A stretch of DNA of 64,000 nt from Mycolicibacterium sphagni (GCF_013337765.1 NZ_VBSB01000010.1:682001-746000); one strand, 5' to 3'. Numbered from the stretch's first letter, positions 34,749-43,861 are shown. A program made the numbers and translations. The notes: generated by a model from the letters alone, not told the origin.

Positions 34749-35489
34749 ATGCGTATCGCCCTATTCGCGACCTGTCTGGCCGGCGCGATGTTTCCTGCGG
34801 CCGCGATCGCGACTGTCGAGTTGCTCGAGCGGCTGGGGCACGAGGTGGTCTTCCCGAACGGGCAGACCTGCTGCGGCCAGATGCACGTCAACACCGGCTA
34901 TCTCGGGCAGGCCACCGACTTGGTGCGCCACCACGTCGAGGTGTTCGAGCGCAGCGGTTGCGACGCCGTGGTGGCGCCGTCCGGTTCGTGCGTCGGCTCC
35001 GTTCGGCACCAGCACGCGATGGTGGCCCGCCGCGCCGGTGACGAGGCACTGGCGCTGCGGGCCGAGACGCTCGCGGCGCGGACCTATGAGCTGTCCGAAT
35101 TCTTAGTCGACGTTCTCGGCGTGACGGATGTGGGGGCGTACTACCCGCACCGGGTCACCTATCACCCCACCTGCCATTCGCTGCGGCTGTTGCGCGTCGG
35201 CGACAAGCCGCTCCAACTCCTGCGCCACGTGCGGGGGCTGACCCTGGTGGAGCTGATCGAGGCGGACACCTGCTGCGGCTTCGGCGGCACCTTCGCGATC
35301 AAGAACGCCGACACCTCCACCGCGATGCTGGCGGACAAGATGTCGGCGGTGATCGCCTCGCGCGCCGAAGTGTGCACCGCCGGTGACAGTTCGTGCCTGA
35401 TGCATATCGGTGGCGGGCTGAGCCGCCTGCGCTCGTCGGTGCGCACCGTGCATCTCGCCGAGATCCTCGCCTCCACGGAGGCCGACTGA
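34749..35489 (+). CDS. lutA: Lactate utilization protein A (Fe-S, CCG domains)
   Basis: 246 aa. Two CCG-type cysteine motifs: GQTCCGQMH and the C-terminal DTCCGFGGTF, which bind an iron-sulfur cofactor. With LutB and LutC it oxidises L-lactate to pyruvate. GGAG precedes the ATG by three bases. TGATG overlap with lutB shows coupled translation. No LldR/LutR regulator or lactate permease is adjacent. Confidence 0.9.
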   Translation: MRIALFATCLAGAMFPAAAIATVELLERLGHEVVFPNGQTCCGQMHVNTGYLGQATDLVRHHVEVFERSGCDAVVAPSGSCVGSVRHQHAMVARRAGDEALALRAETLAARTYELSEFLVDVLGVTDVGAYYPHRVTYHPTCHSLRLLRVGDKPLQLLRHVRGLTLVELIEADTCCGFGGTFAIKNADTSTAMLADKMSAVIASRAEVCTAGDSSCLMHIGGGLSRLRSSVRTVHLAEILASTEAD

Positions 35490-36943
35490 TGGTCTTCCTC
35501 GGCGTGCCCGGTACCGGCAATCTGCGTGGCACACAACCGTTTCCGGAGGCGGCGCGCCGCGAGCTGGCCAACACCCAGATGCGCCGCAACGTCGGACACG
35601 CCACCCACACGATCCGCACCAAACGCCTTGCGGCGGTGGCTGAATGCCCGGACTGGGAGCAGTTGCGCGCTGCAGGCAGTGCGCTCAAACAAGATGTCAT
35701 GGCCCGGCTACCCGAGTTGCTCGAAGAGCTCGAAGCCAATGTGGTGGCCCGCGGTGGGGTGGTGCACTGGGCGCGTGACGCAGGAGAAGCCAACCTGATT
35801 GTCGCCGGCTTGATCCGGGACACCGGTGCCGACGAAGTCGTCAAGGTCAAGTCGATGGCCACCCAGGAGATCGGCCTCAACGAGCACCTGGAGGCCGAGG
35901 GCATCGCGGCGATCGAAACGGACCTTGCCGAGCTGATCGTCCAACTCGGACACGACAAACCCAGCCATATCCTGGTTCCGGCGATCCACCGCAACCGCGC
36001 CGAGATCCGTGAGATCTTCTTGCGCGAGATGCCGGATGCTGGCGAGCTGACCGACGAGCCGCGGGTGCTTGCGATGGCGGCCCGGGCGCATCTGCGCCGA
36101 AAGTTCTTGTCCGCCAGGGTTGCTGTCAGTGGTGCCAACTTCGGTATCGCCGAGACGGGAACGCTGGCCGTTGTCGAATCCGAGGGCAACGGCCGGATGT
36201 GTATCACCTTGCCGCAGACCCTGATCACGGTGATGGGCATCGAGAAGGTGGTGCCGCGGTTCAGCGATCTCGAGGTGTTCATGCAGCTGCTGCCGCGCTC
36301 GTCGACCGCCGAACGGATGAACCCCTACACCTCGATGTGGACCGGCGTGCATCCCGGCGACGGACCGCAGGAATTCCATCTCGTGCTGCTGGACAACGGC
36401 CGCACCGCGGTGCTCGGCGATCCGGTCGGCCGCGCCGCCCTGCACTGCATCCGCTGCAGCGCCTGCCTGAACGTCTGCCCGGTCTATGAGCGCACCGGTG
36501 GGCATGCGTACGGCTCGGTCTATCCCGGCCCGATCGGTGCGATTCTGAGTCCCCAGCTCACCGGGACGCGTGGGCATGACGACCCCAACGCCTCTCTGCC
36601 GTACGCCTCGTCACTGTGCGGTGCATGCTTTGACGCCTGCCCGGTTCGCATCGATATCCCGTCGATCCTGGTGCATCTGCGTGCCGCCCAGGTCGACGAT
36701 CACCGGGCTCCGGCACAGGACTTGGCGATGCGGGCCGCGGCATGGGCGATGGCCTCGCCGACGAGGTTCGCCGCCGCCGAGAAACTGCTGGCGGCCGGAC
36801 GACTGCTGGCCGGCGCCGACCACCGGATCACCGCGCTGCCCTGGCCCGCATCCCGATGGACCTCCAGCCGCGACATCCCCGCCCCGCCCGCGGAGACCTT
36901 TCGGCAGTGGTGGGCACGCACCCATGGCGAGGCGTCCCGATGA
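35489..36943 (+). CDS. lutB: Lactate utilization protein B (LutB/LldF-like)
   Basis: 484 aa. The N-terminal LUD-type domain is followed by two ferredoxin-like cluster motifs, CIRCSACLNVCPVY and CGACFDACPVR, near residues 320-390. It is the electron-transferring subunit of the Lut complex. The ATG overlaps the lutA stop, and its own stop overlaps lutC (ATGA), so all three are one transcript. Confidence 0.92.
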   Translation: MVFLGVPGTGNLRGTQPFPEAARRELANTQMRRNVGHATHTIRTKRLAAVAECPDWEQLRAAGSALKQDVMARLPELLEELEANVVARGGVVHWARDAGEANLIVAGLIRDTGADEVVKVKSMATQEIGLNEHLEAEGIAAIETDLAELIVQLGHDKPSHILVPAIHRNRAEIREIFLREMPDAGELTDEPRVLAMAARAHLRRKFLSARVAVSGANFGIAETGTLAVVESEGNGRMCITLPQTLITVMGIEKVVPRFSDLEVFMQLLPRSSTAERMNPYTSMWTGVHPGDGPQEFHLVLLDNGRTAVLGDPVGRAALHCIRCSACLNVCPVYERTGGHAYGSVYPGPIGAILSPQLTGTRGHDDPNASLPYASSLCGACFDACPVRIDIPSILVHLRAAQVDDHRAPAQDLAMRAAAWAMASPTRFAAAEKLLAAGRLLAGADHRITALPWPASRWTSSRDIPAPPAETFRQWWARTHGEASR

Positions 36944-37587
36944 CTGAGACTCGCCGCATCGTCCTCGACCGCATCCGGGGCGCGCTCGCGGCCGGCCCGC
37001 CCGAACCCGTGCAGGTGCCCCGCGACTACGAGCGGCAACCTGCCCGCGGGCCCGGTGACCCCGACCGCTTCGCGGAGATGGTGGCCGAATACCGCGCGCA
37101 GGTGCTGCGTGTCGACGCCACCGCGATCGCCGGCACCATCGCCGCCCTGCTCGGGCCGGACGCCCGGGTGGCGATCCCGGCCCGCCTGCCCGCTGACTGG
37201 GTGATGGGAATCCACACCGTCGCCGACGATCCCGAAAATCCCTTGGCTGTAACCGAACTCGACCAGACCGACGCCGTCGTCACCGGCTGCACGCTAGGCA
37301 TAGCGGCCACCGGCACCATCGTCCTCGACGCCGGACCGACGCAAGGCCGGCGCGCGCTGACCCTGATCCCCGACCACCACATCTGCGTGGTGTTCACCGA
37401 CCAGATCGTCGACACCGTCCCCCAGGCATTCGCCGCCCTCGACCCGCGCCGCCCGCTGACGTTCATCTCCGGGCCGAGCGCCACGAGCGATATCGAACTC
37501 AACCGCGTCGAGGGTGTGCACGGGCCGCGCACCCTCGACGTCCTCCTGGTCAGTCGTGACATTGGACATTCCGCTCGATTCAGGTGA
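36940..37587 (+). CDS. lutC: Lactate utilization protein C (LUD domain)
   Basis: 215 aa LUD-domain protein: the segment AVVTGCTLGIAATGTIVLD and the C-terminal SDIELNRVEGVHGP are diagnostic. Third subunit of the Lut lactate oxidase; coupled to lutB by ATGA. Confidence 0.92.
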   Translation: MTETRRIVLDRIRGALAAGPPEPVQVPRDYERQPARGPGDPDRFAEMVAEYRAQVLRVDATAIAGTIAALLGPDARVAIPARLPADWVMGIHTVADDPENPLAVTELDQTDAVVTGCTLGIAATGTIVLDAGPTQGRRALTLIPDHHICVVFTDQIVDTVPQAFAALDPRRPLTFISGPSATSDIELNRVEGVHGPRTLDVLLVSRDIGHSARFR

Positions 37588-37646
37588 CCACACCGCTTAG
37601 ATTTCATGGTCGGACCGCCGTGAAAGTCGGAGAAGGGAGCCCGCCC

Positions 37647-38099
37647 ATGAGGACGTTGGCGATAGGCGTTGCGCTCGCGGCGGCGGCGATGACATTGGCC
37701 CCGCCCGCATCCGCGGAATTGTGGCCGGGCAACTACAACTTCATCATCCCGGACCGGCGCGACTTCCATACCTGGGCCTGGGCGGCCAACCCCTGTCCGG
37801 GAGAGATCGTGTTCTCGCCGACCTGTGTGCGGGTCTCGGCCAATCCGATGCCGATCGCCAAGGCCTATCCCTGGTACGGCATTGCGACGCTGAACAACGG
37901 GCAGTACACGATGACCGTCGACAACCCCGACGGCCTGCGCTGCGGCGACATCTACTACGGCCCGGTCATCCCGACCCGCGACGTCTTCACCTGGGATGCC
38001 AAAACCCTGTCGGGCACGATGCAGTCGTCATTCGACGCAGGCTGCGACGGCGCGCCCGGCGGCACATTCACCTACCCGTTCTGGCTGACCCGGCTCTAG
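37647..38099 (+). CDS. Small secreted mycobacterial protein, function unknown
   Basis: 150 aa from ATG 37647 with AGAAGGGA upstream. A Sec signal peptide ends in ASA near residue 24. The mature part holds four cysteines and a Trp-rich start (ELWPGNYNF), suggesting two disulfides. It looks like a beta-rich exported protein of the mycobacterial envelope; no family is recognised. It starts 59 bp after lutC and may be separately transcribed. Confidence 0.75.
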   Translation: MRTLAIGVALAAAAMTLAPPASAELWPGNYNFIIPDRRDFHTWAWAANPCPGEIVFSPTCVRVSANPMPIAKAYPWYGIATLNNGQYTMTVDNPDGLRCGDIYYGPVIPTRDVFTWDAKTLSGTMQSSFDAGCDGAPGGTFTYPFWLTRL

Positions 38100-38114
38100 G
38101 GCCGACTGTCTCGA

Positions 38115-38981
38115 CTAGCCGGTGATGAGCGCCCCGTACTGGCCTATCAACTCGGCTGTGCGCCAGTAGATCAGCGCCGCGAACACCACCAGTACGGCCG
38201 CACACACCGCGCCCTGCACCAGATTGCGGTGGCGTTCGCGAGGGGTGTAGAGGAAAAGTGCGGCGATCCCCGCCCCGGTGACCAGGCCACCGATATGGCC
38301 CTGCCAGCTGATCGTCGGCACGGTGAACGTCAGGATCAGGTTGGCGGCGATGATCGCAACCAGCCACTTCATATCGAGATTGAGCCGCTTGGCCAGCACG
38401 AACGTCGCACCGAAGAGACCGAACACGGCCCCCGACGCGCCCGCCGTCGCGGCGCCGATCGGGGCCAGCAGATACACCAGCACCGACCCACCCAGCGCAC
38501 TGAGCCCATAGAGCGCACCAAATCGCAACCGGCCCAGCCAGGCCTCCAGCGACGGGCCGATGACGTACAGCGCCCACATGTTGAACAGCAAATGCAGCAC
38601 GCCGTAGTGCAGGAACGCCGAGGTGATCAGCCGGTAGTACTCGCCGCCGGCGACCCCGGGGGCCCACAGCACGAGTTCGCGTTCCAGATTCTTTGAGGTC
38701 ATCTGCAGCACGAGCATCACCACGTTGACGACGATCAGTGCGTAGGTGACCACCGGCTGGCCGGCGCGCAATACCCCGCCGGCCGCGGTTCGCGCCTGGG
38801 GTACCGCGTTCGCGCTGGCGGCCACACAGTCGACGCACTGGTGGCCGACGGCGGCGCTGCGCATGCAGTCGGGGCAGACGGGTCGCTGACAGCGCGCGCA
38901 CGACACGTAGGTCGGGCGATCGGGATGGCGGTAGCAGGTCGGTGTGCCTGCCGGCGTTTGCGGTGTGTACGGGATGCTCAT
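38115..38981 (-). CDS. Rhomboid intramembrane serine protease with N-terminal zinc-binding head
   Basis: 288 aa. Residues 1-60 hold a B-box-like zinc-binding cluster (CYRH, CARC, CPDC, HQCVDC). Six membrane helices follow; GASGAVFG provides Ser183 and WQGHIGG His229, the rhomboid dyad. HLLFNMWAL between early helices is characteristic. It resembles Rv0110. It cleaves transmembrane proteins; targets unknown. It follows the amidohydrolase at 44 bp. Confidence 0.9.
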   Translation of the reverse strand: MSIPYTPQTPAGTPTCYRHPDRPTYVSCARCQRPVCPDCMRSAAVGHQCVDCVAASANAVPQARTAAGGVLRAGQPVVTYALIVVNVVMLVLQMTSKNLERELVLWAPGVAGGEYYRLITSAFLHYGVLHLLFNMWALYVIGPSLEAWLGRLRFGALYGLSALGGSVLVYLLAPIGAATAGASGAVFGLFGATFVLAKRLNLDMKWLVAIIAANLILTFTVPTISWQGHIGGLVTGAGIAALFLYTPRERHRNLVQGAVCAAVLVVFAALIYWRTAELIGQYGALITG

Positions 38982-39025
38982 GGTCTTGCCACCGAAGATA
39001 CTGTGCCGCGCAAGCGGCACAGCGC

Positions 39026-40786
39026 TCAGCGCACGCCGCGCAGTACTTTGCCCGGCCGAGCCCCGGTGTCCGCGCCACGGCGGCGGGTGACGACACCGCT
39101 GACAACGGTCGCGTCGTAACCGCTCGCACCCTGCATCAGCCTGTTCCCGCCGGCCGGCAGGTCATAGGCCATGCGCGGCACACCCAGGGTCAGCGCATCG
39201 AGGTCGATGACGTTGACGTCAGCCTTCTTGCCGACGCTGAGGACTCCCCTGTCGGTCAGGCCGAACAGGGTGGCGGTGTCGAGAGTCTGCTTGCGCACCA
39301 CGTACTCGATCGGGAACTTCGGTCCGCGCCTGCGGTCGCGGGCCCAGTGCGTCAGCATGAACGTCGGATACGACGCGTCGCAGATCAGGCCGCAGTGCGC
39401 CCCGCCGTCGGACAGCCCGGACACGGCCGCGCGGTGCGTCATCATCTCGTGGATCGCGTCGTGGTTGCCCTCGACGTAGTTGAAGAACGGCATCATCAGC
39501 ATCGCTGTGCCGTCGGACTCCAGCATGAGGTCGTACATCGTGGCCAGTGGATCCTCACCGCGGGCACGCGCGATCGCGCCGACGGTCCGATCCGGGGTCG
39601 GCTCGTAGTCCGGCGGGTCACCGATGGCGTAAATGCTGTCGGGGCTGTGCTGGATCATCGCGTAGAGCGCATCGAACAGCGGTAGCGGCTGCGGCGGCAG
39701 ATCGATGTCGGCCAAGATCGCGGCGCGAACCGCCGGGTCGGCGAGCCGGGCACGCAGATCCGCAGGGCTCAGCTCGGCCTTCAACTTCCGGAATGCCGGC
39801 CGGTGCGTGAAGGCGTGGTAGCCCTCGAACCCGAACAGCATGCCGAACGGGCGGGCGGCGAACTGGGGGTGGACGCGGATTCCGTCGTCCAGGGCTCGGC
39901 CCGCGATGTCGAGCTGCTTTTTCCACAGATCCGGGGCGGACTGGGTCTGCACCATCGCAAAGGACAGCGGCCGGTCGATCTCGGCCGCCAGGCGCACCAT
40001 CCAGTCCAGTTCGCGCATCGGTCCGTCGAGGCTCTCGCCCGCGGTCCCGGCCGGGGCCACCTCGAAGACGGCCTGCCCGCCGCGGGCCATCGCCCGGCCG
40101 AGTGCGAACAGTTCGTCCTCGGCGGCGTATGTGCCGGGCACCGGTTCGCCGTCGATCGCGCGGTGCGCCTCGGTCCGGGAGGTCGAAAAGCCCAGTGCCC
40201 CGGCCTCGATGGCCTCCTGGACGATGCGCGCCATGGCGGCGATATCGTCCTCACTGGCGGCCTCGTTGCGGGCGCCGCGATCTCCCATCGCGTACCCGCG
40301 GACCGCCCCGTGGGCGATCTGGGTGCCGAAATCGACTGCAAGCGATTGCTTTTCGACGGCGTCCAGGTACTCCGGGAAGCTCTCCCAGCCCCACTTGATG
40401 CCTTCGGTCAGGGCCGTACCCGGGATGTCCTCGACACCCTCCATCAGCTCGATGAGCCACTGCTCACGCCCGGGCTGCACGGGGGCGAACCCCACACCGC
40501 AGTTGCCGCTGACCACGGTGGTGACGCCGTGCTGGCTGCTCGGTTCGAGCAGGCCGTCCCAGCTGATCTGGCCGTCGTAATGGGTGTGGATGTCAACGAA
40601 ACCCGGGGTCACGATCTTGCCGGTGGCGTCGATGCTCTCGGCCGACTCGCCAGCAAGCCCGCCGTCGTCGCCGTCGCGGCGCCGGACTTCGACGACCCGT
40701 CCGTCTTTGATGCCGATATCGGCTCTGAACGGCTTGTCGCCCGTGCCGTCTACGACAGTGCCACCAGTGATCGTCAGGTCGTACAT
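39026..40786 (-). CDS. N-acyl-D-amino-acid deacylase-like amidohydrolase
   Basis: 586 aa from ATG at 40786 with GAGGAGG upstream. VDIHTHYDGQ is the metal HxH motif, and GNCGVGFAPV and SDGGAHCG are typical of the D-aminoacylase group. It would deacylate an N-acyl amino acid or related amide; the identity is unknown. A longer reading to 40849 is not supported by a ribosome-binding site. Confidence 0.87.
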   Translation of the reverse strand: MYDLTITGGTVVDGTGDKPFRADIGIKDGRVVEVRRRDGDDGGLAGESAESIDATGKIVTPGFVDIHTHYDGQISWDGLLEPSSQHGVTTVVSGNCGVGFAPVQPGREQWLIELMEGVEDIPGTALTEGIKWGWESFPEYLDAVEKQSLAVDFGTQIAHGAVRGYAMGDRGARNEAASEDDIAAMARIVQEAIEAGALGFSTSRTEAHRAIDGEPVPGTYAAEDELFALGRAMARGGQAVFEVAPAGTAGESLDGPMRELDWMVRLAAEIDRPLSFAMVQTQSAPDLWKKQLDIAGRALDDGIRVHPQFAARPFGMLFGFEGYHAFTHRPAFRKLKAELSPADLRARLADPAVRAAILADIDLPPQPLPLFDALYAMIQHSPDSIYAIGDPPDYEPTPDRTVGAIARARGEDPLATMYDLMLESDGTAMLMMPFFNYVEGNHDAIHEMMTHRAAVSGLSDGGAHCGLICDASYPTFMLTHWARDRRRGPKFPIEYVVRKQTLDTATLFGLTDRGVLSVGKKADVNVIDLDALTLGVPRMAYDLPAGGNRLMQGASGYDATVVSGVVTRRRGADTGARPGKVLRGVR

Positions 40787-41165
40787 CTGTGCCTCCTCGA
40801 CGGTGCGCCGACAGCCAGGGTAATCCCGGTCTCCTGCGTTGGTAGACACAATTCCAAAACTGTCATCAAAGGCGCCCGATAGTTAACCTACGGAATCAAT
40901 TGTTCGCGCCGTAAATATTTGCCAAATCTGCACATCCGCGTCCCATTTCCGGGACACATGAATCGGTCTTGAAGTGCAGCTATGAGCATTAGAAACAATT
41001 AATGGCCCGGCAACGAAATCCGTAGTACATTTCCACCAGGTTGAGTTCACAGCCGCCCGGAGATGCCAATGCGCGAGGGCCCACGAACTCTCGCAGCGAA
41101 GTCTCGACACGAGCTTCAGCGTTGCACCCCGGCAGCATTGCGGAACACAAATACTTGGAGGCGTG
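40787..41165. other. 379-bp intergenic region, AT-rich in the middle
   Basis: Between the divergent amidohydrolase and STAS genes. 40850-41030 is clearly richer in A and T than the surroundings. No convincing gene, hairpin or known sigma-factor motif was recognised; a minus-strand open frame here lacks coding character. Promoters for both neighbours presumably lie here. Confidence 0.5.
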
Positions 41166-41609
41166 ATGTCTGTTGCCACCAGCGCGGCACCCCTGGCTGC
41201 TACTCGGTTGGGCCGTGACCGCACAGATCACGGGCTGTTCCGGGCGAGAGAGCTCAGCGCAACCACCGTTCTCGTCGCCGCCGTCGGCGAGATCGACGCA
41301 GCGAACTGCGGTGAGCTGCTCAGCTACGTCGAGAAGCTCCTGGGCGACTACGACCAGCTGGTTCTGGATCTGTCGCGGCTCAGCTTCTTCGCAACCGACG
41401 GCTACTCGACCCTGCACAGCATCAACACTCGCTGCGCACGGCGGGGAATCGACTGGGTGCTGGTGCCCGGCCCGGAAGTAGCCCGAGTGCTTCGCGTCTG
41501 CGATCCCGAGGAGCTGTTCACCACCGCGGGCAATATCGTCTCGGCGGTGGCCGCGCTGGCCCGTGGCCCGCACACGCACCTGCAGCTCGCCCCGCCACTG
41601 GCGAAGTAG
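41166..41609 (+). CDS. STAS-domain protein, anti-sigma-factor-antagonist-like
   Basis: 147 aa STAS fold: GEIDAANCGELLSYV and VLDLSRLSFFATDGYSTL. The usual phospho-acceptor motif DSSG is replaced by A76-T77-D78-G79, so the kinase-switched serine seems to be missing. ATG 41166 is preferred to GTG 41163 because TTGGAGG lies four bases upstream. No sigma or anti-sigma gene is adjacent. Confidence 0.83.
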   Translation: MSVATSAAPLAATRLGRDRTDHGLFRARELSATTVLVAAVGEIDAANCGELLSYVEKLLGDYDQLVLDLSRLSFFATDGYSTLHSINTRCARRGIDWVLVPGPEVARVLRVCDPEELFTTAGNIVSAVAALARGPHTHLQLAPPLAK

Positions 41610-41668
41610 TCTGCGCGCCGCTTCCTAGACTGGCCGGTATCGGTCAGTTCAATCGGAAGTGGGCAGCC

Positions 41669-42304
41669 ATGGCGACACACGGTCGCAATCTCAACGACGT
41701 CGTGACGCGGTTCTGGACCATCGCAGCGCCGCTCTATGACCATCCGAGTCTCCAGCAGTGGGTCTACCGCCCCGCCCAGGACGAGGTCATCGACGAGCTG
41801 CGCGCCCACGGCGCCCGCCGGATCGCGGATATCGCTTGTGGGACCGGCATTCTGGCCGCCCGCATCGCCGACGAGTTGGCGCCCGACGAGATCTACGGCG
41901 TCGACATGTCCGACGGCATGCTCCGCCAGGCCCGAGCCCGCTCACCGCAGGTGGACTGGCGCAAGGGCCCAGCCGAACAGCTGCCGTTCGACGACGGGGC
42001 ACTGGATGCCGTCGTCTCGACATCGGCGTTCCACTTCTTCGACCAGCCGAAGGCGATGCGCGAGTTCCACCGCGTGCTGCGCCCGGGCGGTCTGGCAGCG
42101 GTCGCGACGATCAGTCCGCCCCAGCTTCCGCTGCTCGGGCGGCTGACCAGCTCGCTGTCCAGCGCCGCGCACAATCCCTCGGCGCAGGAGATGCGCACCC
42201 TGTTCACCGACGCCGGGTTCACCATCGTCGACCAACGCCGGGTCGACCGACCACTGTGGACGAAGGGCGTCTGGGACCTGATCACCATCGGTGAGACCGC
42301 GTGA
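41669..42304 (+). CDS. Class I SAM-dependent methyltransferase
   Basis: 211 aa. Motif I is IADIACGTGI (about 52-61), the acidic end of strand 2 is YGVDMS, and the motif IV region is LDAVVSTSAFHFF; the post-motif is LRPGG. It resembles UbiE/Methyltransf_11 proteins. Substrate unknown. Confidence 0.87.
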   Translation: MATHGRNLNDVVTRFWTIAAPLYDHPSLQQWVYRPAQDEVIDELRAHGARRIADIACGTGILAARIADELAPDEIYGVDMSDGMLRQARARSPQVDWRKGPAEQLPFDDGALDAVVSTSAFHFFDQPKAMREFHRVLRPGGLAAVATISPPQLPLLGRLTSSLSSAAHNPSAQEMRTLFTDAGFTIVDQRRVDRPLWTKGVWDLITIGETA

Positions 42305-42328
42305 CGTTTGCTGTGAATCACCCGTCGA

Positions 42329-42334
42329 TACTCT
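42329..42334 (+). promoter_or_regulatory. -10-like element upstream of the first VOC gene
   Basis: TACTCT ends seven bases before ATG 42342 and no Shine-Dalgarno is present, which fits a leaderless transcript. No convincing -35 box was found. Confidence 0.35.
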
Positions 42335-42341
42335 GAACCGC

Positions 42342-42749
42342 ATGGCCATCGAGCTGCTCGCCCACAGTGTGGAAATCGGTCTGGTCACCACGAACCTGGA
42401 TCGGATGGTCGAGTTCTACGAGAACTTCCTCGGCCTGCCGTTCCAGCTCGACCTCGACTTCCCCGGCGGCACGATGAAGCGCTATCTGATCGGGGACAAC
42501 ACCCTCAAGCTGGTGACCTACGACCAGCCGCCTCCCGCGGAGGTGACGCCGGGCGGCGGGCGGGCGCAGACCGGCGTTCGGTACCTCTCCCTGGTGGTCA
42601 AGAACATCACGGAGGTCGCCGAACAGGTGACGGCCGCCGGATACGAGATCGTCGAGCCGCTCACGCCGTTCACGGCGCTTCCTGGCATCGGCTGGCTGTT
42701 CGTCGCCGACCCCGACGGCAACTGGCTGGAACTCGCCGGACCGATGTAG
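42342..42749 (+). CDS. VOC-family protein (glyoxalase/dioxygenase fold), copy 1
   Basis: 135 aa. It carries GLVTTNLDRMVEFYENFLGL, FPGGTMKRY and VADPDGNWLEL, the betaalphabetabetabeta halves of the vicinal-oxygen-chelate fold. It is a close paralogue of the protein at 42943, 190 bp downstream. The reaction is unknown. Its TAG stop is directly followed by a 37-bp repeat array. Confidence 0.87.
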   Translation: MAIELLAHSVEIGLVTTNLDRMVEFYENFLGLPFQLDLDFPGGTMKRYLIGDNTLKLVTYDQPPPAEVTPGGGRAQTGVRYLSLVVKNITEVAEQVTAAGYEIVEPLTPFTALPGIGWLFVADPDGNWLELAGPM

Positions 42750-42890
42750 TTCCCCGGGTCGCTTCGCTCCTGCCCGCCGGAAGTAGTTCCCCGGGTCGCT
42801 TCGCTCCTGCCCGCCGGAAGGAGTTCCCCGGGTCGCTTCGCTCTCCCCCTGGCCTGCGGCGGGGGGTGCCCCCAGCCCGCCGGACGTAGA
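42750..42890. repeat. 37-bp tandem REP-like repeat, 3 units
   Basis: Units begin at about 42747, 42784 and 42821, each with TTCCCCGGGTCGCTTCGCTC. The first two continue CTGCCCGCCGG. Unit 3 is interrupted after CGCTC by about 30 bases with CCCCC/GGGGG inverted sequence before GCCCGCCGG. The same element occurs once at 8290. It separates the paired VOC genes. Confidence 0.75.
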
Positions 42891-42942
42891 TCTCGCGCGG
42901 CTATTCTTCCGACGTCAGCCGAACTCAGCGCGGAGGAACCCC

Positions 42943-43350
42943 ATGGCCATCGATCTACTCGCAAAGAATATCGAAGTCGGTTTGGTCACCACCAACCTCG
43001 ATGCGATGGTCGAGTTCTACGAGAACTTCCTCGGCCTGCCCTACACCGGCGATCTCGATTTCCCCGGCGGCACGATGAAGCGCTACGCGATCGGTGACAA
43101 CGTCCTCAAGCTGATCACCCTCGACCAGCCGCCGGCCGCACCGGCGACACCGGGTGGCGGTCCTGCCGCCGCAGGCATCCGCTACTACACCGTCGTGGTG
43201 GCCAGCACGACCAAGGCCGCCGAGCAGGTGAAGGCCGCCGGATACGAAATCGCGCAGGAGCTGGCCGAGTTCGCACCGGTCCCCGGCATGGGCTGGATGT
43301 TCGTCGCCGACCCCGACGGCAACTGGGTCGAGCTCGTCGGTCCGCTCTGA
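42943..43350 (+). CDS. VOC-family protein (glyoxalase/dioxygenase fold), copy 2
   Basis: 135 aa, the same length as the copy at 42342, with the same LVTTNLDxMVEFYENFLGLP and FPGGTMKRY segments. GGAGG lies five bases before the ATG. The copies differ mainly in the middle loop (LDQPPAAPATPGGG against YDQPPPAEVTPGGG), a recent-looking tandem duplication. The function is unknown. Confidence 0.87.
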   Translation: MAIDLLAKNIEVGLVTTNLDAMVEFYENFLGLPYTGDLDFPGGTMKRYAIGDNVLKLITLDQPPAAPATPGGGPAAAGIRYYTVVVASTTKAAEQVKAAGYEIAQELAEFAPVPGMGWMFVADPDGNWVELVGPL

Positions 43351-43375
43351 TCGGAGCGGGTCGTAGGCTGGGCTG

Positions 43376-43861
43376 GTGCCCGAGCTGCATCCCGACGTCG
43401 CGGTCCTCGCTCCCCTAATAGGCACCTGGGCGGGGGCCGGCGCTGGTGAGTACCCGACCATCGCCTCGTTCGGTTACCGCGAGGAGATCGTGATCGGGCA
43501 TGTCGGCAAGCCCTTTCTGACCTACTCGCAACGCACGCGCGCCACCGACGACGGGCGGCCCCTGCACGCCGAGACCGGTTACCTGCGGGTGCCTGCGCCC
43601 GGCCGGATTGAATTGGTCGTGGCACACCCCACCGGTGTCACCGAGATCGACGAGGGCACGCTGGTTGTCGACGGCGACGGCCTGTCCATCGAGGTGGCCT
43701 CGACCTCCATCGGACTTACCGGGTCGGCGAAAAGCATTACCGCCCTGAGCCGTTCCTTTCAACTCGCCGGCGACCAACTGACCTACCGCGTGGCGATGGC
43801 CGCGGTCGGCGAACCCCTGACCCATCATCTGGCCGCGACGCTGCGCAGGCAGCTGGAGTGA
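43376..43861 (+). CDS. Nitrobindin-like heme-binding protein (peroxynitrite isomerase family)
   Basis: 161 aa. GTWAGAG (about 16-22) is the family GxWxGxG motif, and HHLAATLRRQL near the C-terminus carries the His that ligates heme in Rv2717c-type nitrobindins. It may isomerise peroxynitrite to nitrate. It starts at GTG 43376, and its stop overlaps the next gene (GTGA). Confidence 0.85.
   Translation: MPELHPDVAVLAPLIGTWAGAGAGEYPTIASFGYREEIVIGHVGKPFLTYSQRTRATDDGRPLHAETGYLRVPAPGRIELVVAHPTGVTEIDEGTLVVDGDGLSIEVASTSIGLTGSAKSITALSRSFQLAGDQLTYRVAMAAVGEPLTHHLAATLRRQLE

Noticed and set aside
32981..35041. 686-codon plus-strand frame antisense to kup
   Set aside because: Composition is His/Arg/Asp-rich, as in antisense shadows; kup is clearly coding on the other strand.
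40883..41224. 113-codon minus-strand frame in the 40.8-41.2 kb gap
   Set aside because: Odd composition, no ribosome-binding site, and overlap with the STAS start; treated as non-coding.
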